Shown: positions 44,346-55,582, counted from the stretch's first letter. The stretch: DNA of 64,000 nucleotides from Conchocele bisecta (GCA_029237695.1 CM055265.1:81338447-81402446), one strand, 5' to 3'. A program made the numbers and translations. The notes: generated by a model from the letters alone, not told the origin.

Positions 44346-44546
44346 TATGTTGTACTGGATACTCATTGTTTGACGATATTATAATTTCAAGATTCGAGAA
44401 CATAAACTGGCAATAAAAATGGGAAATTTAATTGAATCAGCCTTTTAGTCAATTGAGAACTTGTTGTAGCTTGCAAATTGTACGTGCCAATTTACAATCA
44501 GCAGGATGGCATGTACATGTCACATGCATCTTTGAAAACAGATACA

Positions 44547-44960
44547 TAATGCATTGCTCCAGATAAGGAATTAGTAATTGAGTATTGTCACTCCATCATT
44601 TCTGAAGCAATTGGGTATTTCTAAATTTTAATTATGTAAAATAGAATCACACTACTGTTTACACATCAGCAGACCGCACTTATTGAATAGTTTGCTTCTA
44701 AATGAAACACATCTTGGTATTTGATTAGAATTGTCTCCTTGGAGACAATTCTAATGAAATACCAAGATGTGTTTTCATGGAAAAATAAGAAAATATGCTA
44801 TATTTGTGGTCTGTTTATTGTTTTCTGTAGCATGATAAAGATACCACAAATTTTTCATTGCTTTTTGATACTCACTTATTCTGATTTCAATTGGGTTTTT
44901 GGCAATTTTAATTGGGTATTTACGCAAATACGCAGCTTATCTGGAGCTCTGATAATGGTT
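44547..44960. mobile_element. P6 element interrupted by a hairpin
   Basis: 'ttgctccagataagg' at the left and 'cgcagcttatctggagctct' at the right. Within it, 44704-44775 is a hairpin: 'aaacacatcttggtatttga' pairs with its complement around 'tctccttggaga'. Confidence 0.65.
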
Positions 44961-45000
44961 ATTACACTATGTTTAGTGAGGTACACGTGTTTCTAAGAAC

Positions 45001-45420
45001 CAATGTATTTATATTTTTATGACCCAGCACCGAACGGTGTTGGGGAAATATAGCATTAGGCTGGTGCATCCGTACGTAAGTCTGTACGAACCTGTTTCCA
45101 CCCGATAATTTGAATACTCTTTAGCCGATTTTCACCATACTTCACAGGTGCATTGATATTGTTCAGGGGAAGACACCTATGGAAGGTGTTCGAGCCAATT
45201 TCCATCCTTAAATATAAGCCGAACGAACACCTATTTACAATGGGGTTTGTTGCACCAATTTCAAGGTCACCGATGCTAAAAATAGATATTTTTGTCACTG
45301 CTCGTTTTTGCACGATAATGTGACTACTATAAGTCGGAGCTCAACAATACTTCACATGTGCATTTATATATACATGTATTGTGGAAGACACCTGTTGAAA
45401 ATAGGGTGCATCTGCCCATG
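45001..45420. repeat. Imperfect tandem of about 200 bp
   Basis: 'caccatacttcacaggtgca' and 'caacaatacttcacatgtgc' start two comparable blocks, each followed by 'gaagacacct'. The lead-in has 'gacccagcaccgaacgg'. Confidence 0.5.
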
Positions 45421-45424
45421 TGGC

Positions 45425-45533
45425 AATCTCAATGAAAACATGGTTTGACAGTACTTTAGAATCATTTCCACTTTGATTAGAAAAATGGATAATAAACAGC
45501 AGAATATAAATCCGTATTGTAAGGGTTAATTGA
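45425..45533 (+). mobile_element. T1 internal and right fragment
   Basis: 'ctcaatgaaaacatggtttg', 'cagtactttagaatcatttc' and 'gtaagggttaa' with the central arm deleted. Confidence 0.68.
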
Positions 45534-45602
45534 AGGGATCAGTGGAAGAAAGGCTACGTCCCATTATGGACTTTAACCCATTAAAGACGGGATACAATTA
45601 TG

Positions 45603-45790
45603 GTACAGTGGAACCTCTCTAAACTGGACACCCTGGTCCACTGTAAATCAGACATATGACTATGCCAAGATATGCGGCTGTGCTTTGCGAACTTCAAACA
45701 GCCATTATCATCATAAATATTCACTAATGAAATTCATAAATGTATGGATACACAGAATGCCTGTGTCCGGTTTAGAGGGGTTTTACTGTA
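45603..45790. mobile_element. P3 split by about 115 bp
   Basis: 'acagtggaacctctctaaac' at 45604 and 'gtgtccggtttagagggg' at 45763. The intervening sequence is unrelated to P3 spacers. Confidence 0.6.
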
Positions 45791-45972
45791 GTATGAACCT
45801 TTTTAGGGGAAAAAATACTATTTTATTTATTTCATCTCGAAGGTATATGCTGTTACCACTCATTTGAACCATCTCGATGAGACGGTTCAAACGAGTGGTA
45901 ACAATATATACCTTTATAGAGAAATGAACAAAATAAAGAGATTTTTTCAACGAAAAGACTGAAATGGGTTAA
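45791..45972. mobile_element. T2 element
   Basis: Arms 'gttaccactcatttgaacc' and 'ggttcaaacgagtggtaac', right end 'ctgaaatgggttaa'. Confidence 0.75.
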
Positions 45973-46799
45973 AAGACACTTTCTACTAACCTCCTCAATT
46001 GTAAGTCAGAATTTCTCGTGAACACCATCTCATCCAAATGAACAATCTTGAGTGTCAGGTATATTTATATTGAGTAATATAACGCTGAGCTAGTTTCCAG
46101 CAAAATGGATGTAACAGAGATCGGCAATACACCCAACGCATCAGCTTCATGTTTGCATTATCTCCAACTTCATCAAGGTTCTGTATCTTTGCATGTAATG
46201 CTTGTGCTGTTTCTCCATTTGTCTCTATGTGTGTTCAAGCATAGGATATTATAATTGTATGCTGTTACTGTAATTTTTGCACGGAGATTAAACCTTGTTT
46301 CTTCCGGAGTTTGACAAGACTTTCATGTACACTCGCTTGATTAGTGATCTCATAGATGGATTAAAAACGCGTAGATAATGGAGCTTCCCCATTCAGTCTA
46401 AAGATTCTAAAAGTTTCAACAGGTAACCGGGATTAAACGTGGTAGATTGATTTAGGATTGATTCTTTCATTTGTTGGAAATTGTAAGAGTGTAATTATCA
46501 TAAGTAATTTGAATGTGGGTCGTGTACGTTGTAAAGAAAAGAGATTGTGTGCTTTGTTTAAGTTTATTATAAGCAGGTGAAAACATGTTATTGGAAAGGT
46601 AAATTAATGGAAATTTTTATTGATGTCTCACAGTTAACGTTTGATAACCGCCAGAGTCATTAAATATTACTTGGGTGCGTGCCATTTATAAACGGAGGAA
46701 ACAACTGGATGTTAATTAGAGGTATGTATTTCCTTACAGTGTCAGACATTGATTTCATATGCAACACATTGATTAATTTGTTTGGATGGAATTTAGGTT
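45973..46799. other. No recognised content
   Basis: Non-repetitive intron; no open frame of note. Confidence 0.4.
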
Positions 46800-46980
46800 T
46801 AAAAAAGTCTGATTATTTTCTTTATTTCTCCATAAAAGTACATGTTGTTACCACTCATTTGAACCGTCTCGTTGAGACGGTTCAAATGAGTGGTAACAAC
46901 ATATACTTTCGAACAGAAATAGAGAAAATAGCCGGAAAAAAAATCTCCAAATGTTCATACTAATGTAATTGTATCTAGCC
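46800..46980. mobile_element. T2 element with perfect arms
   Basis: 46842-46870 and 46874-46902 are perfectly complementary over 29 bp with a 3-base loop. Conserved 'tttatttctccataaaag' flanks at the left. Confidence 0.83.
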
Positions 46981-47105
46981 TGTAATGGGTTATGTGTTTG
47001 GTCATATCACACATGTCATAACACATGTCATAGAGAATACTGTGTGGCAAACTGCATACTTGCCACACAAGATGCACTATGACATACATTTGTAGATACA
47101 ATTAA
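46981..47105. repeat. Imperfect nested hairpin
   Basis: 'gtgtggcaaactgcatacttgc' and 'gccacac' make a short stem at 47041-47068. Outer 'aattgtatcta' and 'tagatacaatt' and 'catgtcatag' and 'ctatgacat' also pair. Confidence 0.6.
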
Positions 47106-47842
47106 TTGCACCACTAATATACAAAATATACCTATGATCGTCACGTGGGCAGTGGGATGGGTGTCGGTGGGGTTGGCGGCCGCCGGGGTTGATATGTGTC
47201 TTGTACGAGACCCGAGATATGGAAGTATAAATGCATGGATGCAGAATCCTCAAATAATATTAGTTTACTGGTGTACATGTGTAATATTGTACCATATTTA
47301 TGATTGTAAACTCACCGAGGTCTATGAACATTTCTGAATTTGTTTTGCATATTATGGCACATAACTGGAAATTCTGATTTTTTTTGATTTTCAGATGTTT
47401 GCTGAAGATATGGGCGGTGAGGCAGTGGGGAGGGGGGAGTGGTGAGGGATACTATGTTGTAGAAGGGTATATTCAGTAGAGTATATACTATAAACATGAT
47501 ATTTTCCCCCCCAAGGGTACATTGTAGATTGAGGAAGTTAAATTCATAAATAAATAAAATTAACGTAAATCACATTTCACAACATTCCTGTTAGTGTTTT
47601 ACATATTTATATTGAAGTATACTTGGTTCATATGATAATTGGGGGAGACGATTTGTCTCGATCATTCCTGACCTTGGTAATGACCTTGACAGAGTATGCC
47701 GACTGTTGTAGCCATTTTGGACCGTGCCACCACGTATCGCTCACTACCAAATGTTGTAGCGCACATCTGCTACTTCCTATGTCTGCAGTGTTTTCTTTAG
47801 ACGGTACTTAGCCAAAGGCGATGGGACTGTGATTTGTTATTT
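47106..47842. other. No recognised content
   Basis: A G-rich patch (47420-47450) lies in AT-rich sequence. No gene. Confidence 0.4.
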
Positions 47843-47845
47843 CAT

Positions 47846-48286
47846 TCAAACGATTCCGCACAAATACAGACAAAACTTTATCTTAATACAATCCAGCGCA
47901 CATTGTGAGTCTGACCATAGGTATACACGATCAATTGGTAGTCTTAGCTGATCCTTCACAAAATCTACAATTCTCACATCTATTAGGACAGCCATCAATT
48001 CCAATCTCGGAATCATCATACCTTTCAACGGAGCAGCTCTTGTTTTAGAAAAAACAAGGTCAGATTTTAGGTGTCCTTTGTTTGTCTGGAGTAAGTATAT
48101 CGCAATTGCATACGCACACGTTGATGTATCACAGAAACATGCAATGGAAAATGGTATCCCTTCCTCATCAATCCTAAGGTTTCTCGGAACACTATAGTCG
48201 AACAAACTTTGTAGATCTGGTTTTAGCGATGGCCATAGGTTTATACTCACGGTATAAATTGGGTCATCCCAATGTAAGTGTTTGTT
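47846..48286 (-). pseudogene. BEL/Pao LTR-retrotransposon pol fragment (RNase H region), decayed
   Basis: On the minus strand, from about 48277, the frame reads 'HWDDPI', then an RNase H-like block with FCDTSTCAYAIAIYLL, 'LVFSKTRAAPLKGMMIPRLE' and 'VYLWSDSQCALDCI'. 'CDTST', 'PRLELMA' and 'WSDSQ' match the characteristic order of Pao-family pol. The frame is closed by TGA at both ends. I see no reverse transcriptase, integrase or LTR, so it is an isolated remnant, antisense to zfhx. The upstream in-frame TGA at 48287-48289 and the loss of similarity past 'CIKIKF' mark the limits. A full pol would be several times longer. Confidence 0.85.
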
Positions 48287-48385
48287 TCACATTGTTTGAA
48301 GCAACACTTTCCCCCGAAGTCAACAGGAGAAAACAAGCCGAGCGAATCAAACACTAATACAAGCTGTGTTACATCTAGTTGCTAT

Positions 48386-48617
48386 TTAACCCATTCCTTT
48401 CAGAATACACCTTTACGGGTATGACATTTTATTAAGCGTTTGATTTTTATTTTTGTTATTTCTCAATGAAAGTATATGTTGTGACCACTCATTTGAACCG
48501 TCTCGACGAGATGGTTCAAATGATGGTCGCGACATATACTTCTGAGCGCATAGAAGGAAAATATTTATGATTTTCCGCAAGCAAAATGACTTATCACTCA
48601 GCATGAGAAAGGATTAA
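48386..48617. mobile_element. T2 element, complete
   Basis: TTAA 'cccattcctttcag' at the left and 'cagcatgagaaagga' TTAA at the right. The arms 'gtgaccactcatttgaacc' and 'ggttcaaatgatggtcgc' meet at about 48505. With 10744 it defines the T2 termini. Confidence 0.82.
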
Positions 48618-48665
48618 TGCTGTTATTGGAGAAATGGGGCCTTTGGGTTTTGTGACCAGTGTTGC
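48618..48665 (+). mobile_element. P1 left-end fragment
   Basis: 'ttggagaaatggggcctttg' and 'ttgtgaccagtg' only. It abuts the T2 terminus exactly. Confidence 0.55.
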
Positions 48666-48904
48666 TGGACATTTGGATGAATCACTGCATGATATTTGTG
48701 TAATAGTTGACTTACATGTTAACTTACATTAGCAAATTGTGTATGTATCTTAATTTGTGCATGTGGCATCTCCGTTTTATGCAAATTTATGCACATGAAC
48801 CATTCATTGTACATGTAGATATCATTAAAGCACGGCAGCTGGTGTAACATGCGTTATACATGCTGTAATGGAGTATAATTACACGACAATTATAATTTAT
48901 CTCT
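48666..48904. other. No recognised content
   Basis: AT-rich. Confidence 0.45.
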
Positions 48905-49116
48905 TTAACTCTTAATCTTAATTTTTTGTTATCTGCTGTTTATTTTCTATTTTCCATTTTTATCATCAAAAACATACTTTGACAGCACTTTAGAATAATT
49001 TACAACATTGGAAATGATTCTGAAGTGCTGTCAAACCATGTTTTTATTGAGAAATAAGGCAAGATATAAAAGCAACAGCAGACGACAATTGTTGTGTGTA
49101 GCGGTCTAAGGGTTAA
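48905..49116 (-). mobile_element. T1 element, 'gaccgc'-end subfamily
   Basis: TTAA at both ends; right 'agcggtctaagggttaa'. The centre is collapsed to 'tttacaacattggaaatg'. Confidence 0.82.
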
Positions 49117-49362
49117 CATTCATGACAGACTGGTTTCCATCACCGAGATGTCTGATCTTGCCAACACTGGTTTAATTTGACCGTTTATCAGCACGTTTAT
49201 GTCATACCCGGCTTAATCAAGTTGATCCACTCGTAAACAATGTGAATTTTATCTCGAAATAGATTACTACCTCACTCAAGGTTTTGTCTTAGACACTTAT
49301 TACATGTTGTCATAAACTTTTCTAACATCGTGGTGAGTCGATATGTGGCATGTTAGTTAGTA
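49117..49362. other. No recognised content
   Basis: No gene or repeat. Confidence 0.45.
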
Positions 49363-49702
49363 CAGGGCTCCAGATAAGCTTTGTGTCTAAAACGTACTAT
49401 ACCCCCTGATTTCAAAATCATTGCGTATTTTACTTTTACAAATGGATTATTGATATTTTTCATTACTAAATAGGGAACAAATGATAAAAAAATATAACAT
49501 ATTCACTTAAGTGAGCTGCACAAAGCTAACACTGTTTGCTTTTTGCAGCTCAACTAAGTGAATTTTCACTACTCAATTTGAAATTAAATGCATATTTTCA
49601 CATTGCTGCGCGTATTTTGTACTCCCACTTTTGATAATCAATGTGTATTCAGCTAAAATAATTGCGTAAAATACGCCAATACGCACCTTATCTGGAGCTC
49701 TG
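49363..49702. mobile_element. P6 foldback element
   Basis: 'cagggctccagataagct' and 'accttatctggagctctg' termini. 'attgcgtattttact' and 'gcgtaaaatacgc' also pair. A smaller hairpin with 'gtgagctgcacaaagc' sits inside. Confidence 0.72.
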
Positions 49703-50064
49703 TTGGTACAAGATAGGGACAATGTTGGCCCACTGACTATCAAGTTGTGGGATCACGTGGTTTACGAACCAGATGTTTCCACGTGACGTAATCTGTGATG
49801 TCATTTTTACAGTAGATTTTCTTTAAAATCTTTATAACAAACAGACTTTGATATGTAGCGCACCAAATACGATGGCATATGTGTTTTATGGGTGCTTTAC
49901 AATAACTTTCACAAAGGATCGAGTACCGTTTATTTCATACATTCACATGCTCTTTTATTTACAGTTACGGTAAACGATTCTTCATAAAAACGACAGAATT
50001 ATGAGATTAAAGCCGCCTATACAATAAAGGGCAACTTGTACGACTGCATCGATCAGAATGGTCA
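49703..50064. other. No recognised content
   Basis: No gene or repeat. Confidence 0.45.
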
Positions 50065-50077
50065 TTCATATAAATGG

Positions 50078-50276
50078 AGGGATGGGTTGTGGCCTAGGGT
50101 TAGAACACCTGACACCCAATCCGGAGGTTGTGGGTTCAAACCTCGCATAGGGCATCAAAAATACTTTCATAGTATTTCTATCCCACTGGTCTGTCGGATG
50201 AGACTTTAAACTGTTGTCCTGTCTCTATATGACCTTAGCTGTTGCTTGGACATTAAACCCTTTCACTTTTTCACTT
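50078..50276 (+). mobile_element. SINE-a with 13-bp TSD
   Basis: B box 'ggttcaaacc' at 50133-50142; A-box-like 'tggcctaggg'. 'ttcatataaatgg' flanks at 50065-50077 and 50277-50289. The body aligns with 2094-2287 with few differences. Confidence 0.88.
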
Positions 50277-50565
50277 TTCATATAAATGGGAAAACATTCT
50301 TCCTACTGTTCATGGACCTTTCAATTTGTATTCCACCAGTAGACTTATCTGTCATTTTATTCTATGTCCTTAGAAAACTTTCAGAGCATGTTCTCAAACT
50401 TTCCTTTCGAAATCAAGCAGTTGGATTGGCAGAGACTGAGCACAGCTCAGCCTCGACCAATCCATCTTTCTGATTCCCAGCATGAGAACCAAGAAATTCT
50501 CGGGAAGTGCTACTCATTGGCCATGGTCTAGGGGAGATAATCGGAATAGAAACATATATACAAGC

Positions 50566-50800
50566 ATTGCTGTGACTGGAGAAATTGGGCTTACGGGTTT
50601 TGCGACCTGTGTAGATCCAGATCAGCCTGTGCATCCGCACAGTCTGACCTGGATCTGCACTGTTCACCAGTCCATCAATGAAACACCCTTCATGCTTCTC
50701 ACTAGCAATACTGGTCGTTATCGGGTGACGGAAGTGTGATATTAATCAGGAGCTACACAAATACATAATTAAGCCCCGTACACCTTGCTATTTCTCCATC
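50566..50800 (+). mobile_element. P1 element
   Basis: 'ttgctgtgactggagaaatt', core 'gcatccgcacagtctgacc', and a decayed right end 'tttctccatcca'. Confidence 0.75.
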
Positions 50801-50850
50801 CAAGCAGACAGTCACTTATATTTATCCATACTAAGTATGTGAAATATGAT

Positions 50851-51062
50851 ACAGTGGAACCTCTCCAAACTGGACACCCTGGGTGGTCCCCAGGGTGTCC
50901 GGTTTGGAGATGTTCCACTGTAAATCAGACATGTTAGCGCTTCATGACACATTCTAGTGTATTGCAATCAACGTCATTGTAATCAGAGATACATAACAGC
51001 GAAATACATCTCAGTTTTACATCTATATTTTTCTGAGTGTCCGGTTTAGAGAGGTTCCACTT
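50851..51062 (+). mobile_element. P3 element with spacer and second right end
   Basis: The hairpin at 50853-50921 is followed by a spacer containing 'agagatacataacagcg' and a second end 'gtccggtttagagaggttcc' at about 51038-51057. It probably shows the fuller structure from which the miniature P3 copies derive. Confidence 0.7.
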
Positions 51063-51285
51063 TATTTGTTTCTCATCCGGTGACTTTCGTTTATGACTTC
51101 CTCATTCACCGGTGTCTCAATTTTACAGGTATTTGTTGTTCAAGAAAACTAGGCGTAATTATGTGACGGCCATTTTTTAATTAAGCCACTTTATAAAGAG
51201 GGATGGTTTAACTAGCACAGCATGCCATTCATGACTGAGTTTGATACATTCTGAAGATAAGTACACAATTAAATGAAAAATAATT

Positions 51286-51491
51286 TTAACCCTTTCAACA
51301 CCACAGGCCTGTATAGTGGTATTTGCAAAATCAGGATCTGCACTTTTTGCAAGTAATTTTCATATTTTTGAGAAAAACGCACCGCACCCCCTTTTCATAG
51401 ACTTGTCAGACAACCATTTTGTGATGGTTGGATTGGTTGCAAAGTTACCATATCAAAATCCATTCCAGTTACTTGGGGATGAAAAGGTTAA
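51286..51491 (-). mobile_element. T3 element, core deleted
   Basis: TTAA 'ccctttcaacaccacagg' and 'ggggatgaaaaggttaa'. It is the reverse of 17882, missing the central hairpin. Confidence 0.82.
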
Positions 51492-51666
51492 ACTAGCAAC
51501 TGAATAGAATTCCGTATTTGCTCTGAAGATTTCGTAAATTTTAATGTCATTTGCAGAAAATATCACAGAAAGTGAAGATGATTTGCAGATGGCAAATATA
51601 GTAATTACACAAGAACTTCTGCTAATGACTTGAGATATTTCCTGCCCATTGAAATGGTTGTCAATT

Positions 51667-51932
51667 CAGGGGTGGATCCAGCATTTGGGGAACGGGTGGG
51701 GTTTTCTAGTTGCGAAGGTAACTCTTGCAATTACTCTCGTACCGTCCGTAGCTAGCTAGTTACCGTTCACGGTTGTGTTATTATTGTTGAGCTCTTCGAA
51801 ATGCACTTTCCTGTGTTTTACGGCATTTAAATTCGGACTCCAACTGGTGGTAAACTGTGATCTATGTAAACTCAGTGGCTGAACGGGGGGCGTTGCAACC
51901 CAGGAACCCCCCCCATCCAAATCCGCCCCTGC
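51667..51932. mobile_element. hAT-like element, decayed
   Basis: 'caggggtggatccagc' and 'aaatccgcccctg' are imperfect inverted termini beginning CAGGGG. No transposase frame and no clear target duplication. Confidence 0.5.
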
Positions 51933-52294
51933 CATTTATATGCGATATATACTTCATAACATATTTTCCTCTTTACTTGTGCCCATGAAGCATAATTAAC
52001 TTAGCTAGACGCTTCTATTGATTTTTGTCCAATAAAATTACTTGGCCATCCACCTGCTTAATATTAACTATCTCCATCACAAAAGCTTTGTCTATGCCTA
52101 ACATTACACTTTTTTTTGTCTGCGAAATGCGTGAAAATAAAATAATTGGCAAATAATGACGGATCTTGGAGCGAATTGTGATCGCAGCTGTGGGCGAATT
52201 ATGTCTTCTGGGGAAAAAGGTGTAGATCCGCGCGTCTGTTGCTAATGTACATTTCTGATCCTTTACTTAAGGAATAAAATTATGGGCTGTTGCG
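51933..52294. other. No recognised content
   Basis: No gene or repeat. Confidence 0.45.
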
Positions 52295-52550
52295 TTTACT
52301 GTAGTATGAACAACATTTTGTCTGTTTAAGTTTGCGAGGAGTCCTTTACTGTATTATGAACAACATTTTGTCTGTTTAAAGTTTGCGAGGAGTCCTTTAC
52401 TGTATTATGAACAACATTTTGTCTGTTTAAAGTTTGCGAGGAGTCCTTCTTTACTGTATTATGAACAACATTTCGTCTGTTTAAAGTTTGCGAGGAGTCC
52501 GAAGAAGGACTCCTCGCAAACTTTAAACAGACCAAATGTTGTTCATAAGC
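52295..52550. repeat. Tandem array of 50-54 bp plus one inverted unit
   Basis: Units starting 'tttact' at 52295, 52345, 52395 and 52450 share 'tatgaacaacattttgtctg' and 'gtttgcgaggagtcc'. From 52505 one unit runs in reverse complement ('aaggactcctcgcaaac' to 'gttgttcata'). Confidence 0.88.
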
Positions 52551-52812
52551 CTATGGTTTTATTACTTATATTTACATTGCATTTTCTGATTTCAAAAATG
52601 TAAGTAACCAAATACGGCGTTAAAATTATGAATCTTATTGCTTTACGTCATTTTGTCGCATTCAAAGAACAGCGACGTTGCCGGACTTAAATTGACGTAT
52701 CAACAACATCATGCGAAGTCACGTGGGGCTAATGTAATGTACTGGGATATAAATGCAATACGTTGAATGGGCATTTCCATTATGACATTTTAGATCTTTT
52801 TTCTTTATCTGC
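52551..52812. other. No recognised content
   Basis: No gene or repeat. Confidence 0.45.
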
Positions 52813-52975
52813 TCAGAAGTATATGTTGTGACCACCCAAAATGGCTGTGATAATGTAATACATTCAGTATAATAAAAATTAATAAATTGATCCTTAAATT
52901 GAAAATTTCTCCTGCAAAGTATACTTTGCTAGATATATATACTTTGCAATGTTGGTGAAATAGGCTTCAGATCTC
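52813..52975. mobile_element. T2/P4 junction
   Basis: 'cagaagtatatgttgtgacc' is a T2 arm and ends at about 52835. From 52837 the sequence is the right half of P4 ('aatggctgtgataatgtaat' to 'ttggtgaaataggc'). The central palindromes of both families are cut at the joint. Confidence 0.7.
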
Positions 52976-53284
52976 GAGGAATAAATGTAAAAACCCTTTG
53001 CCAAACCAGTTGCGTGAGGGTGTCCGTGTATGAAGGCTATATCTGTGATGGAGTTCTGGCATGTATAATAATCAGTTATAGACAAAGCTGCATTTTGTGG
53101 AATTTGGGGTGCTGATGGGAATTCACAATATAGATGAGAATTGCATGGCAACACATCATTAATGCAGTCTTCTGGGGCTTACAAATATTTTCTGATTAAA
53201 ACAACATTGTTACTGCCTGCATGTAGGCGCTGATTGCCGGCAAATCATTTTTTTTACTTTCCTTGTTTTTTGTTATATTTTTGT

Positions 53285-53504
53285 TATATGTGGCTGTGAC
53301 TGGAGAAATTGGGCTTATGGATTTATGACCACTGTAGCCTCTCCTGATCAAATAGCACACTCATGGTGTATATTGCTTGTTACAAGCATGGCACTGGTGT
53401 TTCATTGATGGAATGATGAACAGTGCGGATCCTGATCAGGATGATCTGGATCTACACTGGTTGCATAACCCATAAGACCCATTTCTCCTGTCACTGCCAC
53501 ATAT
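53285..53504 (-). mobile_element. P1 element, complete
   Basis: 'tatatgtggctgtgactgg' at the left and 'tttctcctgtcactgccac' at the right, with core 'gcggatcctgatcagg' shortened. Confidence 0.8.
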
Positions 53505-53524
53505 GATTGAATTACCATGTAATT

Positions 53525-53570
53525 TCTATAAGCCTCCCCTGGGTGTTCCGTTTAGAGAGGTTCCACTTTT
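53525..53570. mobile_element. P3 end fragment
   Basis: 'gtgttccgtttagagaggtt' only. Confidence 0.55.
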
Positions 53571-53686
53571 CTCGATTTTATTTGTTATTATTCACTTCCG
53601 CTCCCTTTCTGGTTTGTTTGACCTCAGCCCATGCCCACACCCCACCCCCAATCCCAATCGGCTTCTTCATTCAAACATTCCAAGTG

Positions 53687-54136
53687 GTTCACCCTGTCAC
53701 CCCTAAGTGTCTGATATGGACTATTTCATGTTAAATTTGAGACTGTTCCTTAACCCTTAGACCGCTACACACAACAATTGTCGTCTGCTGTTGCTTTCAT
53801 ATCTTGCCTTATTTATCAATAAAAACATGTTTTGACAGCACTTCAGAATCATTTCCAATGGAAATGATTCTGAAGTGCTGTCAAAGCATGTTGTAAATTA
53901 TTCTAATTACTTTTTTTATGATAAAAATGGAAAATAGAAAATAAACAGCAGACGACAAAACTTTAAGATAGCGGTGTAAGGGTTAAGCAGAAAAATGGCG
54001 ACATTTTGTAAATATTAAACAAATATCTACAAATTGTGCAGATCTGGATGAGACGGTTCGTTAAGAGCCGGCTCATGATCATGATCTACACTGTTTGCAA
54101 ATATTAGCAAAGAGGTATCTACTGTTGAAATGGTTA
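53687..54136 (+). mobile_element. T3 element interrupted by T1
   Basis: The left part 'caccctgtcacccctaag' and 'gtctgatatggac' runs to 53749. The remainder from 53987 contains 'tggatgagacggttcg' and ends 'gttgaaatggttaa'. The T1 insertion occupies 53750-53986. Confidence 0.75.
53750..53986 (+). mobile_element. T1 element nested in T3
   Basis: TTAA 'cccttagaccgctac' and 'agcggtgtaaggg' TTAA, with arms 'cacttcagaatcatttcc' and 'ggaaatgattctgaagtg'. Insertion at a TTAA with one TTAA on each side is the expected target duplication. Confidence 0.87.
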
Positions 54137-54572
54137 AGTGCATGTAAAACTCTGTTCAATCAATCAAACAATACGATAACACCACCATTTCTTCTCCATG
54201 AGGCTAATCAGCTTTGCAGACATATGATCAGTTTGGAGTTGCGCCCCTTGTTTGGCCGCTGGACATTTTGCAGCCATTGTTTTGGCACGATCATGAATAT
54301 TAATTATTCGAGACGATACGAGAGACCTCTGCTGTCTGTGACGCTGCTATAAGACTAGGCCAGCGTCAATAATATACAACATCTTATAACAGCCTTATTG
54401 ATTTTTATGAGTTAATTTTCTTTACTGATCCGTAATTGTCATCGCAAAGCATGGCACAACGCTACACAAGTTCCTGTTAAACAGTGTAAACCCAGAGACT
54501 ACGGCCCGCTCGCACTGACTTGTCAACATCTAAATGTCATGGCGTTTAAGTTTCAACGTATTTTACACCACA
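54137..54572. other. No recognised content
   Basis: No gene or repeat. Confidence 0.45.
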
Positions 54573-54632
54573 GGCAGTGTAGACCAAGATCAGACTGCAC
54601 ATTCGTGCAGTCTGATCTTGGTCTTCACTGCC
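54573..54632. repeat. 60-bp hairpin, P1-core type
   Basis: 'ggcagtgtagaccaagatc' to 'actgcac' pairs with 'gtgcagt' to 'ggtcttcactgcc' with one or two mismatches around 'attc'. No other P1 parts are present. Confidence 0.75.
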
Positions 54633-55168
54633 GGTAATCGCCAAGTGGTCTAGATGACGTCTCACGTCCAGGCTCCATTGTCAAGCGAACTAGTTATTAG
54701 ATTATGTCTGTTACTTGTTTCTTTTTTCTCGGTCTCACAATATTAATTATTATTGATTGTAATTTGCATTCCCTCCCTGGCGATCAATCATATATAAAAG
54801 CATTTTTGTTTCACGCGGTCTACATGTCTTCGTTGTTAGCTCATTAGTGTGGTTCGGTGCCGCGAACCATTACGAAGCGTGTATTGGAGTTATGGAGGAT
54901 TAGCTTGGTAAGTTGCAGTGTTTGGGGATAGTTAATAATATATGTCTCGTTTGGTGGCAATTGATCTGTTCGGGATTATTAGAAAAGCTTAGCGTTTGCA
55001 GTCGGCCACACAAATATGGGGCATAATTCGAGGACGTGTTATTGGAGGCTGTCTGTAGACTAACGTGAGACTCCGGAACAATGACCAACTGTATCTCCAG
55101 TGTGTTTGATAATTTAATAGGCCTCGATCATTTCTTTATTAAGGAATGGCGGGGTGATTGTGTTGTTT
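54633..55168. other. No recognised content
   Basis: Moderately GC-rich, non-repetitive. No exon recognised. Confidence 0.4.
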
Positions 55169-55250
55169 ATGTGTTTATGTTTTACTTGTGGATGTGGGTT
55201 TGAACTGCATTGCAAGCATTGTCTGTTGGCAAAATAGTTTTTGTTAGATC

Positions 55251-55582
55251 TTAACCCTTTCAACCCTAGAGACCCGACAGCCATTACTGGCAAATTTATA
55301 ATTAAATAATAGCAGGGTGGCTGTTTGTTTCTGCGTTTATTTTTACTTGTGGATGTGGGTTTGAAACACATTGCAACCAACACTTTTCATTAGATCTTTC
55401 AGCAGCCATTATTTGCAAACACTTTAGATCCTGATAAGAATGCTCATAATGAGCCATCTCATCAGGATCTGCAGTGTTTGTCATTGTTTTTCAGATTTTC
55501 AGATACCCCTTATGTGATTAATGGAATAGTCCTGAAATGAGCATGGAACTATCAATGTCAGATATTTAGGGGTGAAAGGCAT
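55251..55582 (+). mobile_element. T3-related element with partial duplication
   Basis: TTAA 'ccctttcaaccctagag' at the left and 'aggggtgaaagg' at the right, with core 'gatcctgataagaatgctc'. The segment 'acttgtggatgtgggtttg' occurs both upstream (about 55182) and inside (about 55348), offset by 166 bp. Confidence 0.65.

Noticed and set aside
46842..46902. pre-miRNA
   Set aside because: The stem is perfect and belongs to the T2 repeat family with many copies. A conserved microRNA would not be expected to recur this way, although small RNAs from the repeat remain possible.
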